This document shows positions 8,292 through 17,412 of a DNA stretch of 28,962 nucleotides, one piece after another. Every line of letters starts with the position of its first letter. The first letter of the stretch is position 1. The stretch is taken from the NCBI GenBank assembly GCA_040387035.1, contig JAZKEN010000047.1, positions 1 through 28,962 on the forward strand, given 5' to 3'. Source of the DNA: Methylotenera_A sp040387035 (GTDB lineage Bacteria > Pseudomonadota > Gammaproteobacteria > Burkholderiales > Methylophilaceae). A program made the translations under genes and the position numbers. A model generated the notes under the pieces. That model saw only the letters and a list, made by a program, of their open reading frames with translations, had not been told where the DNA came from and did no database searches.

Positions 8292-9389
8292 TTATCCTGA
8301 TGCTACTAATTTTTTATGGGTTTGTATGCTCATTAAGATTCCAAAGCTGATAAATAGCGACACCATTGACGTGCCGCCATAACTAATCAACGGCAAGGGT
8401 ACACCTACTACCGGCAATATGCCACTGACCATTCCCATATTCACAAAAGCATAAGTGAAAAATGTTAAGGTGATGCTGCCGGCTAATAATCGGCTGAAAG
8501 TGGTTTGTGCCTGCCCTGCAATCACCAGGCCGCGAATAATAATCATGCTGAATAAAATGAGTAAAATGACGTTGCCGACCATGCCAAACTCTTCACCAAA
8601 CACGGCAAAAATAAAGTCTGTGGTGCGTTCTGGTAAAAAATCCAGCTGTGATTGGGTGCCGTTTAGCCAGCCTTTGCCGGTTACACCGCCAGAGCCCAGT
8701 GCAATAGTGGCTTGAATGGTGTGGTAACCTGCGCCAAGCGGGTCTTGTGTGGGGTCAATCAAAATCTCGATTCTACGGCGTTGATAATCGTGCAGCATGG
8801 ACCAGAAAATGGGCGTTAATCCGCCAATAGTGATGGCGCCGCCTAGTAAAAATTTCCAGCTCAGGCCAGCCAGGAATAAGATGTAGAATCCAGACGCTGA
8901 AACCAATAAAGCCGTGCCCAAATCCGGCTGTTTCATAATCAGCATCACCGGAACTGCTAATAAAGCCGCCGCAATCACAAAATCTTTGATGCGCGGACTT
9001 GCTTCGCGTTTTGCGAAATACCAGGCTAGCATCATGGGCGCGGCAATGCGCATGATTTCAGATGGCTGGATTTTGGTAAAGCCTAAATTCAGCCAGCGCC
9101 TTGCGCCGTGGCTAATATCACCAAACAAGGCAACGCCAATCAATAATAAAACGCCGAGTATATAAATGGGTGGCGCGATACGCTCAAGTAATTGCGGCTG
9201 GATATTCGCCACTACCCACATCGCCGTGAGTGCCACCGCTATATTGATGAGCTGCGCGCTTATCCTGCCCAAGCTTTGTCCGGAGGCGCTGTACAGCACA
9301 AACAAACCGACCAGTAGCGTAAATAATAAGCAGCTGATCAAAAACGAATCGATATGTTTAAAAAAACCTTGAACAAGTTTACTTAACAT
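8292..9389 (-). CDS. rodA: rod shape-determining SEDS glycosyltransferase RodA
   Basis: RodA polymerises lipid II into glycan strands together with PBP2 in the elongasome. The 365-aa membrane protein has about ten hydrophobic helices and SEDS signatures: GARRWLNLGFTKIQPSEIMRI (near 111-131), KQPDLGTALL with the catalytic aspartate, FLPERTTDFIFAVFGEEFG, and a C-terminal VGVPLPLISYGGTSM. It lies 62 nt downstream of mrdA, its partner transpeptidase, and ahead of rlpA. The start ATG at 9389 gives the usual length. Confidence 0.97.
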   Translation of the reverse strand: MLSKLVQGFFKHIDSFLISCLLFTLLVGLFVLYSASGQSLGRISAQLINIAVALTAMWVVANIQPQLLERIAPPIYILGVLLLIGVALFGDISHGARRWLNLGFTKIQPSEIMRIAAPMMLAWYFAKREASPRIKDFVIAAALLAVPVMLIMKQPDLGTALLVSASGFYILFLAGLSWKFLLGGAITIGGLTPIFWSMLHDYQRRRIEILIDPTQDPLGAGYHTIQATIALGSGGVTGKGWLNGTQSQLDFLPERTTDFIFAVFGEEFGMVGNVILLILFSMIIIRGLVIAGQAQTTFSRLLAGSITLTFFTYAFVNMGMVSGILPVVGVPLPLISYGGTSMVSLFISFGILMSIQTHKKLVASG

Positions 9390-9451
9390 AAAAGCCTTTA
9401 AATTGGATTGCCGTTATTTGCTGTGGCACAAGCATATTGATGAACGCACGT

Positions 9452-11419
9452 TTAGTCATGATGCAACTCTTCTTCTGGCGCGTTTTCGATTGGCTGGTTA
9501 GGATTTGCAGCAGCGTTACCCGTTGCAGGAAGCGTCGTTTTTGCGTCCTTGGGCGGTTCAACCACGGGCAGCTTGCCTAGCAAATAATAATCCATCACCT
9601 TTCTGGCGATTGGGCCAGCGGTAGAGCCGCCATGACTGCCATTTTCAACAATCACGGCCACGGCAATGGTCGGGTTTTCGGCTGGCGCGTAAGCAATAAA
9701 TAAAGCATGGTCGCGGTGGCGTTCATTTATTAGTTTTTCGTTGTATTTTTCATTTTGTTTAATGCCAATCACCTGTGCCGTACCAGTTTTAGCGGCAATG
9801 CTATAGCCAGCATTGGCGCCAACACTGGCCGCAGTGCCGCCAGGCAGGGTCACATCAATCATGCCCAGCTTGACGATTTCTAAATTTTTTTCCTTAAGGG
9901 CGATGGTATTGTTTACAAACGTTTTATTCACTTTGTTAACGCCGGTTTTGCTATTGGTAATGCCTGAAACCAAATGCGGGCGCATGGCAACGCCTTTGTT
10001 GGCTAAAATAGCGGTTGCTTGCGCGAGCTGCATAGGGGTTGCCAGTGTATAGCCTTGGCCGATGCCGACAATTACCGTTTCGCCTTTGTACCAAGGCTGT
10101 TTAAAGCGCCGCTGTTTCCATTCCGGCGTGGGCAGTAAGCCGCCGACTTCACCTGCAATATCAATCCCACTTTTTTGCCCGAAGCCAAAAAATCGTACAA
10201 AATCGGTTAGCTTTTCTATGCCTAGCTCCATGGCCAAACCATAAAAGAAGGTGTCGCAAGAAATGGTGATGGCCCGCCGCATATCAACGTTGCCATGGCC
10301 GCCCGGCTTCCAATCACGGTAGCGGTGCCTGCTGTTGGGCAGCATAAAATAGCCGGCGTCGCTGATGCTAAAGGGTGGCTCGCGTTTGCCCGCCTCTAAG
10401 CCCGCCAGCGCTGCAAAAGGTTTAAAAGTGGAGCCCGGTGGATAAATGCCGCGCAAAGGGCGATTGATCAGCGGCTTGTCCAGGGATTCGTTGAGTAGCT
10501 TCCAGTTTTCGGTATCAATGCCATCCACAAATAGATTGGGGTCAAATGTGGGCATGCTGACAAAAGCCAGCACCTCACCGGTGCTTGGTTTAATCGCCAC
10601 CAATGCGCCACGGCGATCAGCAAATGCGGTTTCGGCGATTTCTTGCAGCTTGATATCGGCAGACAATACCAAGTTGTTACCAGAAACCGGGGCTGTGCTA
10701 GAGAGTACCCTAACCGCTTTGCCATCGGCATCAATTTCGACTTGCTGAAAACCGGTTGTGCCATGTAATTCGGCTTCATAGGATTGCTCAATACCGCTTT
10801 TACCAATGTGGTCAGAGCCTTTGTAATTAGACAGCACATCGTTTTCGGCTAGTTTAAGCAGGTCTTTATCGTTGATACGCCCGATATAGCCAATCATGTG
10901 TGCGCCCATTTTGCCGTGCGGGTAATGGCGAAACAATCTTGATTTAATTTCAACGCCTGGAAAGCGGTAGCGGTTCGCCGCAAATTTTGCCGCTTCCACT
11001 TCATTCAAGTGGGTGCGTATGGGCACACTTTCAAAGCTATGGCTTTGCGCTTTTAACTTCTTAAAACGCTTCAGGTCAAGGCTGTTGATCTCTACTAGTT
11101 GCCCCAATTCAGCAATGATGGCATCTAAGTCGGCAATTTTGGATGGGGTGATTTCCAGGGTATACACAAAAAAGTTGTGCGCCAGCACCACACCGTTTCT
11201 ATCGGTAATCAAGCCGCGGTTGGGGGCAATGGGCACGATGGAAATACGATTGTTTTCGGCTAGCGTTTGGTAATAATCGTAACGATTGATTTGCAGGAAA
11301 TAAAATCTAGAAGCTAAAACGCTAAATGCAATCAGCACCAGAAAGCCTAGTACGGTTAGGCGTAGCCTGAAGTGATACAGCTCATTCTGGTGATTTTTAA
11401 GTTCGTTGCTGTAAGCCAT
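9452..11419 (-). CDS. mrdA: penicillin-binding protein 2 (peptidoglycan transpeptidase)
   Basis: PBP2 crosslinks new lateral-wall peptidoglycan made by RodA. The 655-aa protein has a short cytoplasmic tail, one membrane anchor (about residues 21-40), a pedestal/dimerisation domain beginning PIAPNRGLITDRNG, and a transpeptidase domain with STFK (330-333), SCD (387-389) and KTGTAQVIG motifs. The C-terminal 35 or so residues are Pro/Asn/Ala/Glu-rich and probably disordered. It is preceded by mreD (9 nt) and followed by rodA. Length and motifs are normal for the family. Confidence 0.97.
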   Translation of the reverse strand: MAYSNELKNHQNELYHFRLRLTVLGFLVLIAFSVLASRFYFLQINRYDYYQTLAENNRISIVPIAPNRGLITDRNGVVLAHNFFVYTLEITPSKIADLDAIIAELGQLVEINSLDLKRFKKLKAQSHSFESVPIRTHLNEVEAAKFAANRYRFPGVEIKSRLFRHYPHGKMGAHMIGYIGRINDKDLLKLAENDVLSNYKGSDHIGKSGIEQSYEAELHGTTGFQQVEIDADGKAVRVLSSTAPVSGNNLVLSADIKLQEIAETAFADRRGALVAIKPSTGEVLAFVSMPTFDPNLFVDGIDTENWKLLNESLDKPLINRPLRGIYPPGSTFKPFAALAGLEAGKREPPFSISDAGYFMLPNSRHRYRDWKPGGHGNVDMRRAITISCDTFFYGLAMELGIEKLTDFVRFFGFGQKSGIDIAGEVGGLLPTPEWKQRRFKQPWYKGETVIVGIGQGYTLATPMQLAQATAILANKGVAMRPHLVSGITNSKTGVNKVNKTFVNNTIALKEKNLEIVKLGMIDVTLPGGTAASVGANAGYSIAAKTGTAQVIGIKQNEKYNEKLINERHRDHALFIAYAPAENPTIAVAVIVENGSHGGSTAGPIARKVMDYYLLGKLPVVEPPKDAKTTLPATGNAAANPNQPIENAPEEELHHD

Positions 11420-11428
11420 ACAAAAAAG

Positions 11429-11905
11429 CTATTTATGTTTTGGGCGTGTTAGCGCGCCAAATATCAATATCATCAAATGCCAGAGTATCAAGCCTGAAAA
11501 CACCGGCAAAAAGTAAGTCCAGCCAGGGAAGCTGTTGCCTTCAAATAGTTTTAAAAATAGCATCAACAGGCGTTCAAACATCAGCAGGCTGAACACATAA
11601 CCAGCCAATTGCCATGGGTTAAAAAGTACCAGCCTACGCTGGTAGCTCAGGCCGATATAAGCCGTTAATGTGAAGCTCAAAGCGTGCTGCCCTAGCAAGC
11701 TACCGGTGGCTAAATCCACCAATATACCCGCAAACCACGCGGTGCCTACATTGCAAAGATTGGGCGCGCGCAATAGCCAATACAAGATGACCACCAACAT
11801 AAAATCAGGGCGCAAAATCACCCCTTGCCCAACCCAAGGGAATAATTGGCATATCAGCGCAATCAGCAAGGTAATAATAACGGCGACTAGGCTAGTTGGG
11901 CGCAT
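11429..11905 (-). CDS. mreD: rod shape-determining protein MreD
   Basis: This is a 158-aa polytopic membrane protein with about five hydrophobic helices, the usual size for MreD. Family-like features are the RPDFMLVVILYWLLRAP segment near residues 32-48 and WFAGILVDLATGSLLGQHAL. MreD is the membrane part of the elongasome that links MreC and MreB to PBP2 and RodA. The start overlaps the end of mreC by 14 nt, and mrdA begins 9 nt after its stop. Sequence conservation in this family is low, so position in the operon carries much of the assignment. Confidence 0.93.
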   Translation of the reverse strand: MRPTSLVAVIITLLIALICQLFPWVGQGVILRPDFMLVVILYWLLRAPNLCNVGTAWFAGILVDLATGSLLGQHALSFTLTAYIGLSYQRRLVLFNPWQLAGYVFSLLMFERLLMLFLKLFEGNSFPGWTYFLPVFSGLILWHLMILIFGALTRPKHK

Positions 11906-12869
11906 TGGGCTTAGCCTTGTTTTTAGGTGGTGGTGCGACTGTTGGTTTTACGGTTGCTGCAGCGTCGGTATCGGTAACAATTGGAGTTGTGGCCGGTAGT
12001 GTTGCTTCTTTTGCTTGTGGCAATTCTAGTATCAGTAGCTGTAAGTGGTTGCTCACTTCTGCCACCGGGGTGCTGATGATTTTGGCAAAAGGCGATTCTG
12101 GGTTTTGTAGGATTTTGGTGACTTTTGCCACCGCCAAGCCAGCGGGGTAAACGCCATCAATACCGGAAGTGACCAGTTTGTCGCCCACTTTAATATCCAC
12201 ATTGGCAGGCAAATAAGGAATATCCAAGGTGTTATTGCCTTCGCCAAACGCGATGGCACGTAGCTGGTTGCGCTCAATTTGAATCGGGATCGATAGTTCT
12301 TTATCGGTAATCAGGGTCACTTCGCTACTAAACGGAAAAACCCGTGTGATCTGGCCAATCACACCTTTAGAATCGGCCACCGCCTGGCCCGCTTTCACAT
12401 TATGCTGGCTGCCTCGATTAACCACCACAACCAAACTGAACGGGTCACGCCCTGTGTGTGAGATTTCGCCCAAAATCGCTTTTGGTTGAATCGGTACATC
12501 GCCATTCAACAAACTGCGCAGGTGGGTATTTTCTGCTTCAATGGTACTCAGGCGCTGCAGCCTGACTTGGTGTTCAAATGCTTGCTGCTTGAGCGCGTAG
12601 TTTTCTTGCACCAGCTGGTTATGCGCCGAAAAATACCTGTTCACATCACGCACCCAGTTGCTAGGCGCTTTGGCAATCATTTCCAATGGATGCAGTGCTG
12701 CGATAAAACCTTGGCGCACTTGTGAAAGGTAATTTAAACGCGCATCAGTCGCCATCATAATAATAGACAGCGCGCAAAAAAATACCATGCGCGAAAAAGC
12801 GCTTGCGCCGCGAACAAAGAAAGCTGGGGTTTGTTGCGGCTCTAGCTTTTGATGAACACCCTTAAGCAT
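11892..12869 (-). CDS. mreC: rod shape-determining protein MreC
   Basis: MreC is a periplasmic scaffold that activates PBP2. The 325-aa protein has one membrane helix (about residues 28-44), a coiled-coil stretch (about 75-115) and the two-barrel domain with REGULAR MreC segments such as DPFSLVVVVNRGSQHNVKAG and GVYPAGLAVAKV. The tail after about residue 285 is rich in Ala, Thr, Pro and Lys and is probably disordered. mreB lies 53 nt upstream, and mreD overlaps its 3' end by 14 nt. Confidence 0.95.
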   Translation of the reverse strand: MLKGVHQKLEPQQTPAFFVRGASAFSRMVFFCALSIIMMATDARLNYLSQVRQGFIAALHPLEMIAKAPSNWVRDVNRYFSAHNQLVQENYALKQQAFEHQVRLQRLSTIEAENTHLRSLLNGDVPIQPKAILGEISHTGRDPFSLVVVVNRGSQHNVKAGQAVADSKGVIGQITRVFPFSSEVTLITDKELSIPIQIERNQLRAIAFGEGNNTLDIPYLPANVDIKVGDKLVTSGIDGVYPAGLAVAKVTKILQNPESPFAKIISTPVAEVSNHLQLLILELPQAKEATLPATTPIVTDTDAAATVKPTVAPPPKNKAKPNAPN

Positions 12870-12922
12870 GCCAACGCTAATGGGGGTGTTGTTGGACTAA
12901 TAAGGGATTGAAAAACGACTGC

Positions 12923-13966
12923 TTACTCATTTGCAAATACGTTGCCTAGCTTATCCATTTCTTCTAATGCACGACCACAGCCGCGTGCCACGCAAGTGAG
13001 CGGGTCTTCTGCCACAATCACAGGCAAGCCGGTTTCTTCAACCAATAGCCTGTCGATATCACGCAATAGTGCACCACCACCCGTTAGTACCATGCCTTTT
13101 TCGGCAATATCAGCACCTAGTTCTGGCGGGGTTTGCTCTAATGCGCCTTTTACAGCACCAACGATTGAGTTAAGCGGCTCTGTAAGCGCTTCTAAAATTT
13201 CATTACTGGAAATCGTGAATTTACGTGGCAAGCCTTCTGCCAGGTTACGGCCGGTGACTTCCATTTCCAGTACTTCAGAACCTGGGAAAGCCGAACCAAT
13301 TTTTTTCTTGATGGCTTCTGCGGTTGGTTCTGAAATCTGCATGCCGTAGTTACGGCGGATGTAATCGATAATCGCCTGGTCAAACTTATCGCCACCTACG
13401 CGCTCTGATTTGGCATACACAATACCGCCTAATGAGATAACGCCCACTTCAGTCGTACCACCACCGATATCCACTACCATTGAGCCAGTGGCTTCTGCTA
13501 CCGGCATATCGGCACCAATCGCCGCTGCCATTGGTTCTTCAATCAGGAATACCTGCTTGGCACCAGCACGCTCTGCAGATTCCTTGATTGCGCGGCGTTC
13601 AACCTGGGTTGAGCCGACCGGCACACAGATGATAATGCGTGGGCTAGGTGAGAACCAGCGTGATTCGTGCACCTTGCGGATAAAGTACTTAAGCATTTGT
13701 TCGGTAATGGTAAAGTCGGCGATCACGCCGTCTTTCATCGGGCGAATCGCCTGGATGTTGGCTGGTGCACGGCCAAGCATGCCTTTGGCATCAGAGCCTA
13801 CCGCCAGTAATACTTTTTTACCGTTAGGTCCGCCTTCCTGGCGAATCGCTACTACAGATGGTTCGTTCAGTACGATGCCCCTGCCGCGTGCATAAATTAA
13901 AGTGTTTGCTGTGCCTAAATCGATTGCTAAATCATTTGAGAAGTAACTGTTTATAAAACCAAACAT
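12923..13966 (-). CDS. mreB: actin-like rod shape-determining protein MreB
   Basis: MreB is the cytoskeletal filament that directs lateral-wall growth. The 347-aa protein has the actin-fold phosphate motifs DLGTANTLIYARGRGI (from residue 16) and VVDIGGGTTEVGVISLGG, plus MVLTGGGALLRDID near the C-terminus. The start ATG at 13966 has AGGA a few nt upstream. It is the first gene of the long minus-strand run, and its 5' region is shared with the divergent gatC, so the promoter must lie in 13967-14157. Codon choice suggests high expression. Confidence 0.98.
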   Translation of the reverse strand: MFGFINSYFSNDLAIDLGTANTLIYARGRGIVLNEPSVVAIRQEGGPNGKKVLLAVGSDAKGMLGRAPANIQAIRPMKDGVIADFTITEQMLKYFIRKVHESRWFSPSPRIIICVPVGSTQVERRAIKESAERAGAKQVFLIEEPMAAAIGADMPVAEATGSMVVDIGGGTTEVGVISLGGIVYAKSERVGGDKFDQAIIDYIRRNYGMQISEPTAEAIKKKIGSAFPGSEVLEMEVTGRNLAEGLPRKFTISSNEILEALTEPLNSIVGAVKGALEQTPPELGADIAEKGMVLTGGGALLRDIDRLLVEETGLPVIVAEDPLTCVARGCGRALEEMDKLGNVFANE

Positions 13967-14016
13967 ATTGTTTATCCTGTGTTTTTGGGTCTTGACATGC
14001 CAGCCACCGATGCAAC

Positions 14017-14045
14017 TTAAGCATGCTTTAAAATCAAGGTATAAT
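14017..14045 (+). promoter_or_regulatory. candidate sigma-70 promoter for gatCAB with an embedded palindrome
   Basis: A perfect TATAAT box lies at 14040-14045, with a weak -35 (TTAAGC, 14017-14022) at 17-bp spacing. A TTGACA further upstream (13992-13997) is too far away to serve this -10. The 10-bp palindrome AAGCATGCTT (14019-14028) sits between the two boxes and could be an operator. It lies in the 191-bp gap between the divergent mreB and gatC genes. Called by eye only. Confidence 0.45.
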
Positions 14046-14080
14046 AACGTAAATTACATCGAATATTAAGGTGTACTTAC

Positions 14081-14099
14081 AGTTTGTTACAAACAAACT
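14081..14099 (+). promoter_or_regulatory. inverted repeat in the gatC leader
   Basis: AGTTTGTT and AACAAACT form an 8-bp perfect inverted repeat around the spacer ACA. It starts about 36 nt after the predicted -10 box and ends about 59 nt before the gatC start, so it would be in the leader of the gatCAB transcript. It is also upstream of mreB on the other strand. It could be a weak RNA hairpin or a repressor site; no T-run follows, so it is not an intrinsic terminator. Confidence 0.3.
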
Positions 14100-14157
14100 A
14101 CAAATTTTTAAATGCTAGTTTAAATAATCCCCTAAATTTTCAAATTGAATCGTTTTT

Positions 14158-14472
14158 ATGGCTCTCAACATCACCGATATTAAACGGATCGCGCATTTGG
14201 CGCGCCTGGAAATTAGCGAACAGGAAGCTAACCAAACACTCACCAAACTCACTGGCATCTTAGGCTTGATTGAGCAAATGCAGGCGGTGGATACCGCCGG
14301 CATTACGCCAATGTCGCATTCGCAAGATGTGACGCAGCGATTAAGAGAAGATGTGGTGACCGCCAGCAATCACCGTGAAGCTTTTCAAGTTAATGCACCG
14401 ATTTTAGGCAACGGTTCGGCAGAAAAAGCGGTGGATAGCGGTTTATACCTTGTTCCAAAAGTAATTGAATAG
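14158..14472 (+). CDS. gatC: Asp-tRNA(Asn)/Glu-tRNA(Gln) amidotransferase subunit C
   Basis: GatC is the small stabilising subunit that wraps GatA and GatB. The 104-aa protein has the family start ITDIKRIAHLARLEISEQEA and the central MQAVDTAGITPMSH and QRLREDVVT motifs, and ends in GLYLVPKVIE. It is a little longer than the usual 95 or so residues, because of an insert of about nine residues (LGNGSAEKAV region, near 82-91) just before the conserved tail. gatA begins 8 nt after the stop. No strong ribosome binding site precedes the ATG. Confidence 0.95.
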   Translation: MALNITDIKRIAHLARLEISEQEANQTLTKLTGILGLIEQMQAVDTAGITPMSHSQDVTQRLREDVVTASNHREAFQVNAPILGNGSAEKAVDSGLYLVPKVIE

Positions 14473-14480
14473 ACTAAAAA

Positions 14481-15947
14481 ATGATAAATAACAGCTTAAA
14501 GCAGCTTGGCCAAATGCTGGCTAAAAAAGAGATTTCCAGCGTTGAAATGACGCAAACCTTTTTAGACCGTATTTCAAAGCATAATCCGACCATCAATGCC
14601 TATATCGCTTTAGATGCCGATAAGACATTAGCGCAAGCCAAGGCGGCCGATGTGCGTATCGCAAACGGCACGGCGGAGCCGTTAACTGGCATCCCCTTTG
14701 CGCAAAAAGATATTTTCTGTGCCAAGGGTTGGCAAACCACTTGTGGTTCCAAAATGCTGGCGAATTTCGTGGCGCCTTATGACGCGCATGTGATCACGCA
14801 ATTTGACAATGCGGGTGCGGTGAATTTGGGCAAAACCAATATGGATGAATTCGCGATGGGTTCTTCCAACGAAACCAGCTATTTTGGCGGCGTTAAAAAT
14901 CCCTGGGATTTTGACCGTGTGCCAGGTGGCAGCTCTGGCGGTTCAGCAGCGGCGGTTGCAGCCAGGCTTTGTGCAGCAGCAACCGGTACCGATACCGGCG
15001 GTTCAATCCGCCAGCCTGCCAGTCTTTGCGGTTTTACCGGTTTAAAACCGACTTACGGCCTGGTTTCGCGTTACGGCATGATTGCGTTTGCATCTAGCCT
15101 GGATCAGGCAGGGCCAATGGCGAAATCGGCAGAAGACTGCGCCTTGATGATGAATGTGATGACTGGTTATGATGAACGTGATTCCACCAGCCTGAATCGT
15201 CCTAAAGAAGACTACACACGCGGTTTGGGTAATATGCAAGGCGCGCAACCGCTAAAAGGCTTGCGTATTGGCTTGCCGAAAGAATATTTTTCCGACGGTT
15301 TAGACGCCAATGTAGCCAAAGTGGTGCAATCGGCGATTGCCGAATACCGTAAGCTGGGCGCCGAAACTGTGGATATCTCGCTGCCGAATAGCCAGTTATC
15401 CATCCCGGTGTATTATGTATTGGCACCGGCTGAGGCGAGTTCTAATCTTTCACGGTATGACGGCGTGCGCTATGGCCACCGCGCAGCAGAATATGACGAC
15501 TTGATGGATATGTACATGAAAAGCCGTGCCGAAGGTTTTGGTGCGGAAGTCAAACGCCGTATTTTGATTGGTACTTATGTATTGAGTGCCGGTTATTACG
15601 ACGCCTACTATTTAAAAGCCCAGCAAATCCGCCGCCTGATTGCCGATGATTTTACACAGGCATTCAAGCAATGTGATGTGATTATGGGGCCAACTGCACC
15701 ATCCACCGCATTTAAAGCCGGTGAAAAAGCGGATGACCCGGTAGCGATGTACTTGCAAGACGTCTATACCATCGCTACGAACCTAGCCGGTTTGCCAGGC
15801 ATGAGTATTCCGGCAGGTTTTTCAAACGGATTGCCGGTGGGCTTGCAGTTAATGGGTAATTATTTTGATGAAGCGCGTATGCTGGATGTGGCGCATGCTT
15901 ATCAACAAGTGACAGATTGGCATCTTGCTATGCCAGAGGGTATTTAA
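14481..15947 (+). CDS. gatA: Asp-tRNA(Asn)/Glu-tRNA(Gln) amidotransferase subunit A
   Basis: GatA is the amidase subunit that releases ammonia from glutamine or asparagine and feeds it to GatB. The 488-aa protein is full length and carries the Ser-cisSer-Lys triad: K76 in PFAQKDIFC, S151 in the GGSSGGS loop and S175 in TDTGGSIRQP, with the same spacing as in Staphylococcus GatA. It is flanked by gatC (8 nt) and gatB (1 nt), so the three subunits are made together. A GatCAB system implies that at least one of Gln-tRNA or Asn-tRNA is made by transamidation. Confidence 0.98.
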   Translation: MINNSLKQLGQMLAKKEISSVEMTQTFLDRISKHNPTINAYIALDADKTLAQAKAADVRIANGTAEPLTGIPFAQKDIFCAKGWQTTCGSKMLANFVAPYDAHVITQFDNAGAVNLGKTNMDEFAMGSSNETSYFGGVKNPWDFDRVPGGSSGGSAAAVAARLCAAATGTDTGGSIRQPASLCGFTGLKPTYGLVSRYGMIAFASSLDQAGPMAKSAEDCALMMNVMTGYDERDSTSLNRPKEDYTRGLGNMQGAQPLKGLRIGLPKEYFSDGLDANVAKVVQSAIAEYRKLGAETVDISLPNSQLSIPVYYVLAPAEASSNLSRYDGVRYGHRAAEYDDLMDMYMKSRAEGFGAEVKRRILIGTYVLSAGYYDAYYLKAQQIRRLIADDFTQAFKQCDVIMGPTAPSTAFKAGEKADDPVAMYLQDVYTIATNLAGLPGMSIPAGFSNGLPVGLQLMGNYFDEARMLDVAHAYQQVTDWHLAMPEGI

Positions 15948-15948
15948 G

Positions 15949-17397
15949 ATGGAATGGGAAGTCGTTATCGGGTTAGAGACCCACACGCAGTTAAAAACCA
16001 ATACCAAGATTTTTAGTGGCGCATCCATTAAATATGGCGCAGAGCCTAATACGCAATCCGATGAAGTGAGTATCGCCTTGCCAGGCGTATTGCCGGTATT
16101 AAACAAGCAGGCCGTGGAATGTGCCATCAAATTCGGTTTGGCGATTCATGCAGAGATTGCGCCGCAATCAGTGTTTAGCCGCAAAAATTACTTTTACCCG
16201 GATTTGCCTAAAGGCTACCAGATCAGCCAGTTTGAATTGCCGGTAGTGGGCAAAGGTGCGGTGACGATTCAAGTGCCAGCCAACGGCAAAAATGCCGCCT
16301 ACGAAAAAGTGATCAACATTACCCGTGCCCATCTGGAAGAAGATGCCGGAAAATCCGTGCATGGTGCGGTAGAGGGCATGAGCGGCATCGATTTGAACCG
16401 TGCGGGTACGCCTTTGCTGGAAATTGTGACTGAACCGGATATGCGCAGTGCAGCTGAGGCAGTGGCTTATGCCAAAAAACTGCATGAGCTGGTGCAATGG
16501 ATCGATATCTGTGACGGCAATATGCAGGAAGGTAGCTTTAGATGCGATGTCAACGTATCGGTGCGACCAAAAGGCCAGGAAAAATTCGGCACCCGCCGCG
16601 AGATTAAAAACCTGAACTCGTTCAAGTTTATGACGCAGGCGATTGAATACGAAACGCGCTGGCAGATCGAAACGCTGGAAGATGGCGGCACTATTCAACA
16701 GGCAACGGTTTTATTCAACCCGGATACCGGTGAAACAAAAGCCATGCGCTCTAAAGAAGAAGCCAACGATTACCGTTACTTTCCAGACCCGGATCTATTG
16801 CCACTAGAAGTGACCGCTGCCGATAAAGCGCGTGTGCAGGCGACCATGCCGGAATTGCCAGAGGCCATGAAGGCACGTTTTGAAGCAGATTATGCTTTAA
16901 GCAGCTATGATGCGGCCGCGCTGACAGCCAGCCGTGAGTTGGCTGGATTTTTCACGGCAACGGTAAGCGCAGGAAGCGATGCCAAACCAGCCGCCAACTG
17001 GGTGATGGGTGCAGTTTCGGCTAAATTAAATGCAGAAGAAAAAACGATAGGTGATTCACCCATCAGCGCTGTGCAGTTAGCGCAATTATTAAAACGTATT
17101 GCTGACAATACCATTTCAAACAACGCCGCCAAACAAGTATTTGAAGCGATGTGGGCAGGCGAAGGCGAAGTAGATGCCATTATTGTGGCCAAAGGCTTAA
17201 AACAGGAATCGGATAGTGGCGCGATTGAAGCGATAATCGATGAAGTATTAAAAGCCAACCCGGCGATGGTGGAAGAATTTAAAGCAGGTAAGGAAAAAGC
17301 CTTTAATGCGCTGGTGGGTCAAGCCATGAAAGCGTCAAAAGGCAAAGCCAATCCTGCGCAAGTGAATGAAGTGTTAAAGAAAAAACTGGCTAATTAA
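15949..17397 (+). CDS. gatB: Asp-tRNA(Asn)/Glu-tRNA(Gln) amidotransferase subunit B
   Basis: GatB activates the misacylated Glu-tRNA(Gln) or Asp-tRNA(Asn) with ATP and transfers ammonia to it. The 482-aa product begins MEWEVVIGLETHTQLKT, with the conserved YFYPDLPKGYQISQFE and DLNRAGTPLLEIVTEPD blocks and a C-terminal YqeY-like tRNA-binding tail. The frame is open to an earlier ATG at 15925, but that lies within gatA. The ATG at 15949, 1 nt after the gatA stop, matches the family start. The gene converges with the DUF4124 gene with only 15 nt between stops and no clear terminator. Confidence 0.97.
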   Translation: MEWEVVIGLETHTQLKTNTKIFSGASIKYGAEPNTQSDEVSIALPGVLPVLNKQAVECAIKFGLAIHAEIAPQSVFSRKNYFYPDLPKGYQISQFELPVVGKGAVTIQVPANGKNAAYEKVINITRAHLEEDAGKSVHGAVEGMSGIDLNRAGTPLLEIVTEPDMRSAAEAVAYAKKLHELVQWIDICDGNMQEGSFRCDVNVSVRPKGQEKFGTRREIKNLNSFKFMTQAIEYETRWQIETLEDGGTIQQATVLFNPDTGETKAMRSKEEANDYRYFPDPDLLPLEVTAADKARVQATMPELPEAMKARFEADYALSSYDAAALTASRELAGFFTATVSAGSDAKPAANWVMGAVSAKLNAEEKTIGDSPISAVQLAQLLKRIADNTISNNAAKQVFEAMWAGEGEVDAIIVAKGLKQESDSGAIEAIIDEVLKANPAMVEEFKAGKEKAFNALVGQAMKASKGKANPAQVNEVLKKKLAN

Positions 17398-17412
17398 TTG
17401 ATTTAAGCAAGC

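Noticed and set aside
9379..9561. Small minus-strand frame between rodA and mrdA
   Set aside because: Most of it lies within the 3' end of mrdA in another frame, and the composition is not protein-like.
10468..10839. 123-aa minus-strand frame inside mrdA
   Set aside because: Fully covered by the strongly supported PBP2 gene; a shadow of its coding bias.
13410..13895. 161-aa plus-strand frame opposite mreB
   Set aside because: Complementary shadow of a highly conserved gene; no family features and no ribosome binding site.
16168..16698. 176-aa minus-strand frame opposite gatB
   Set aside because: Antisense shadow of gatB; no recognised domain.
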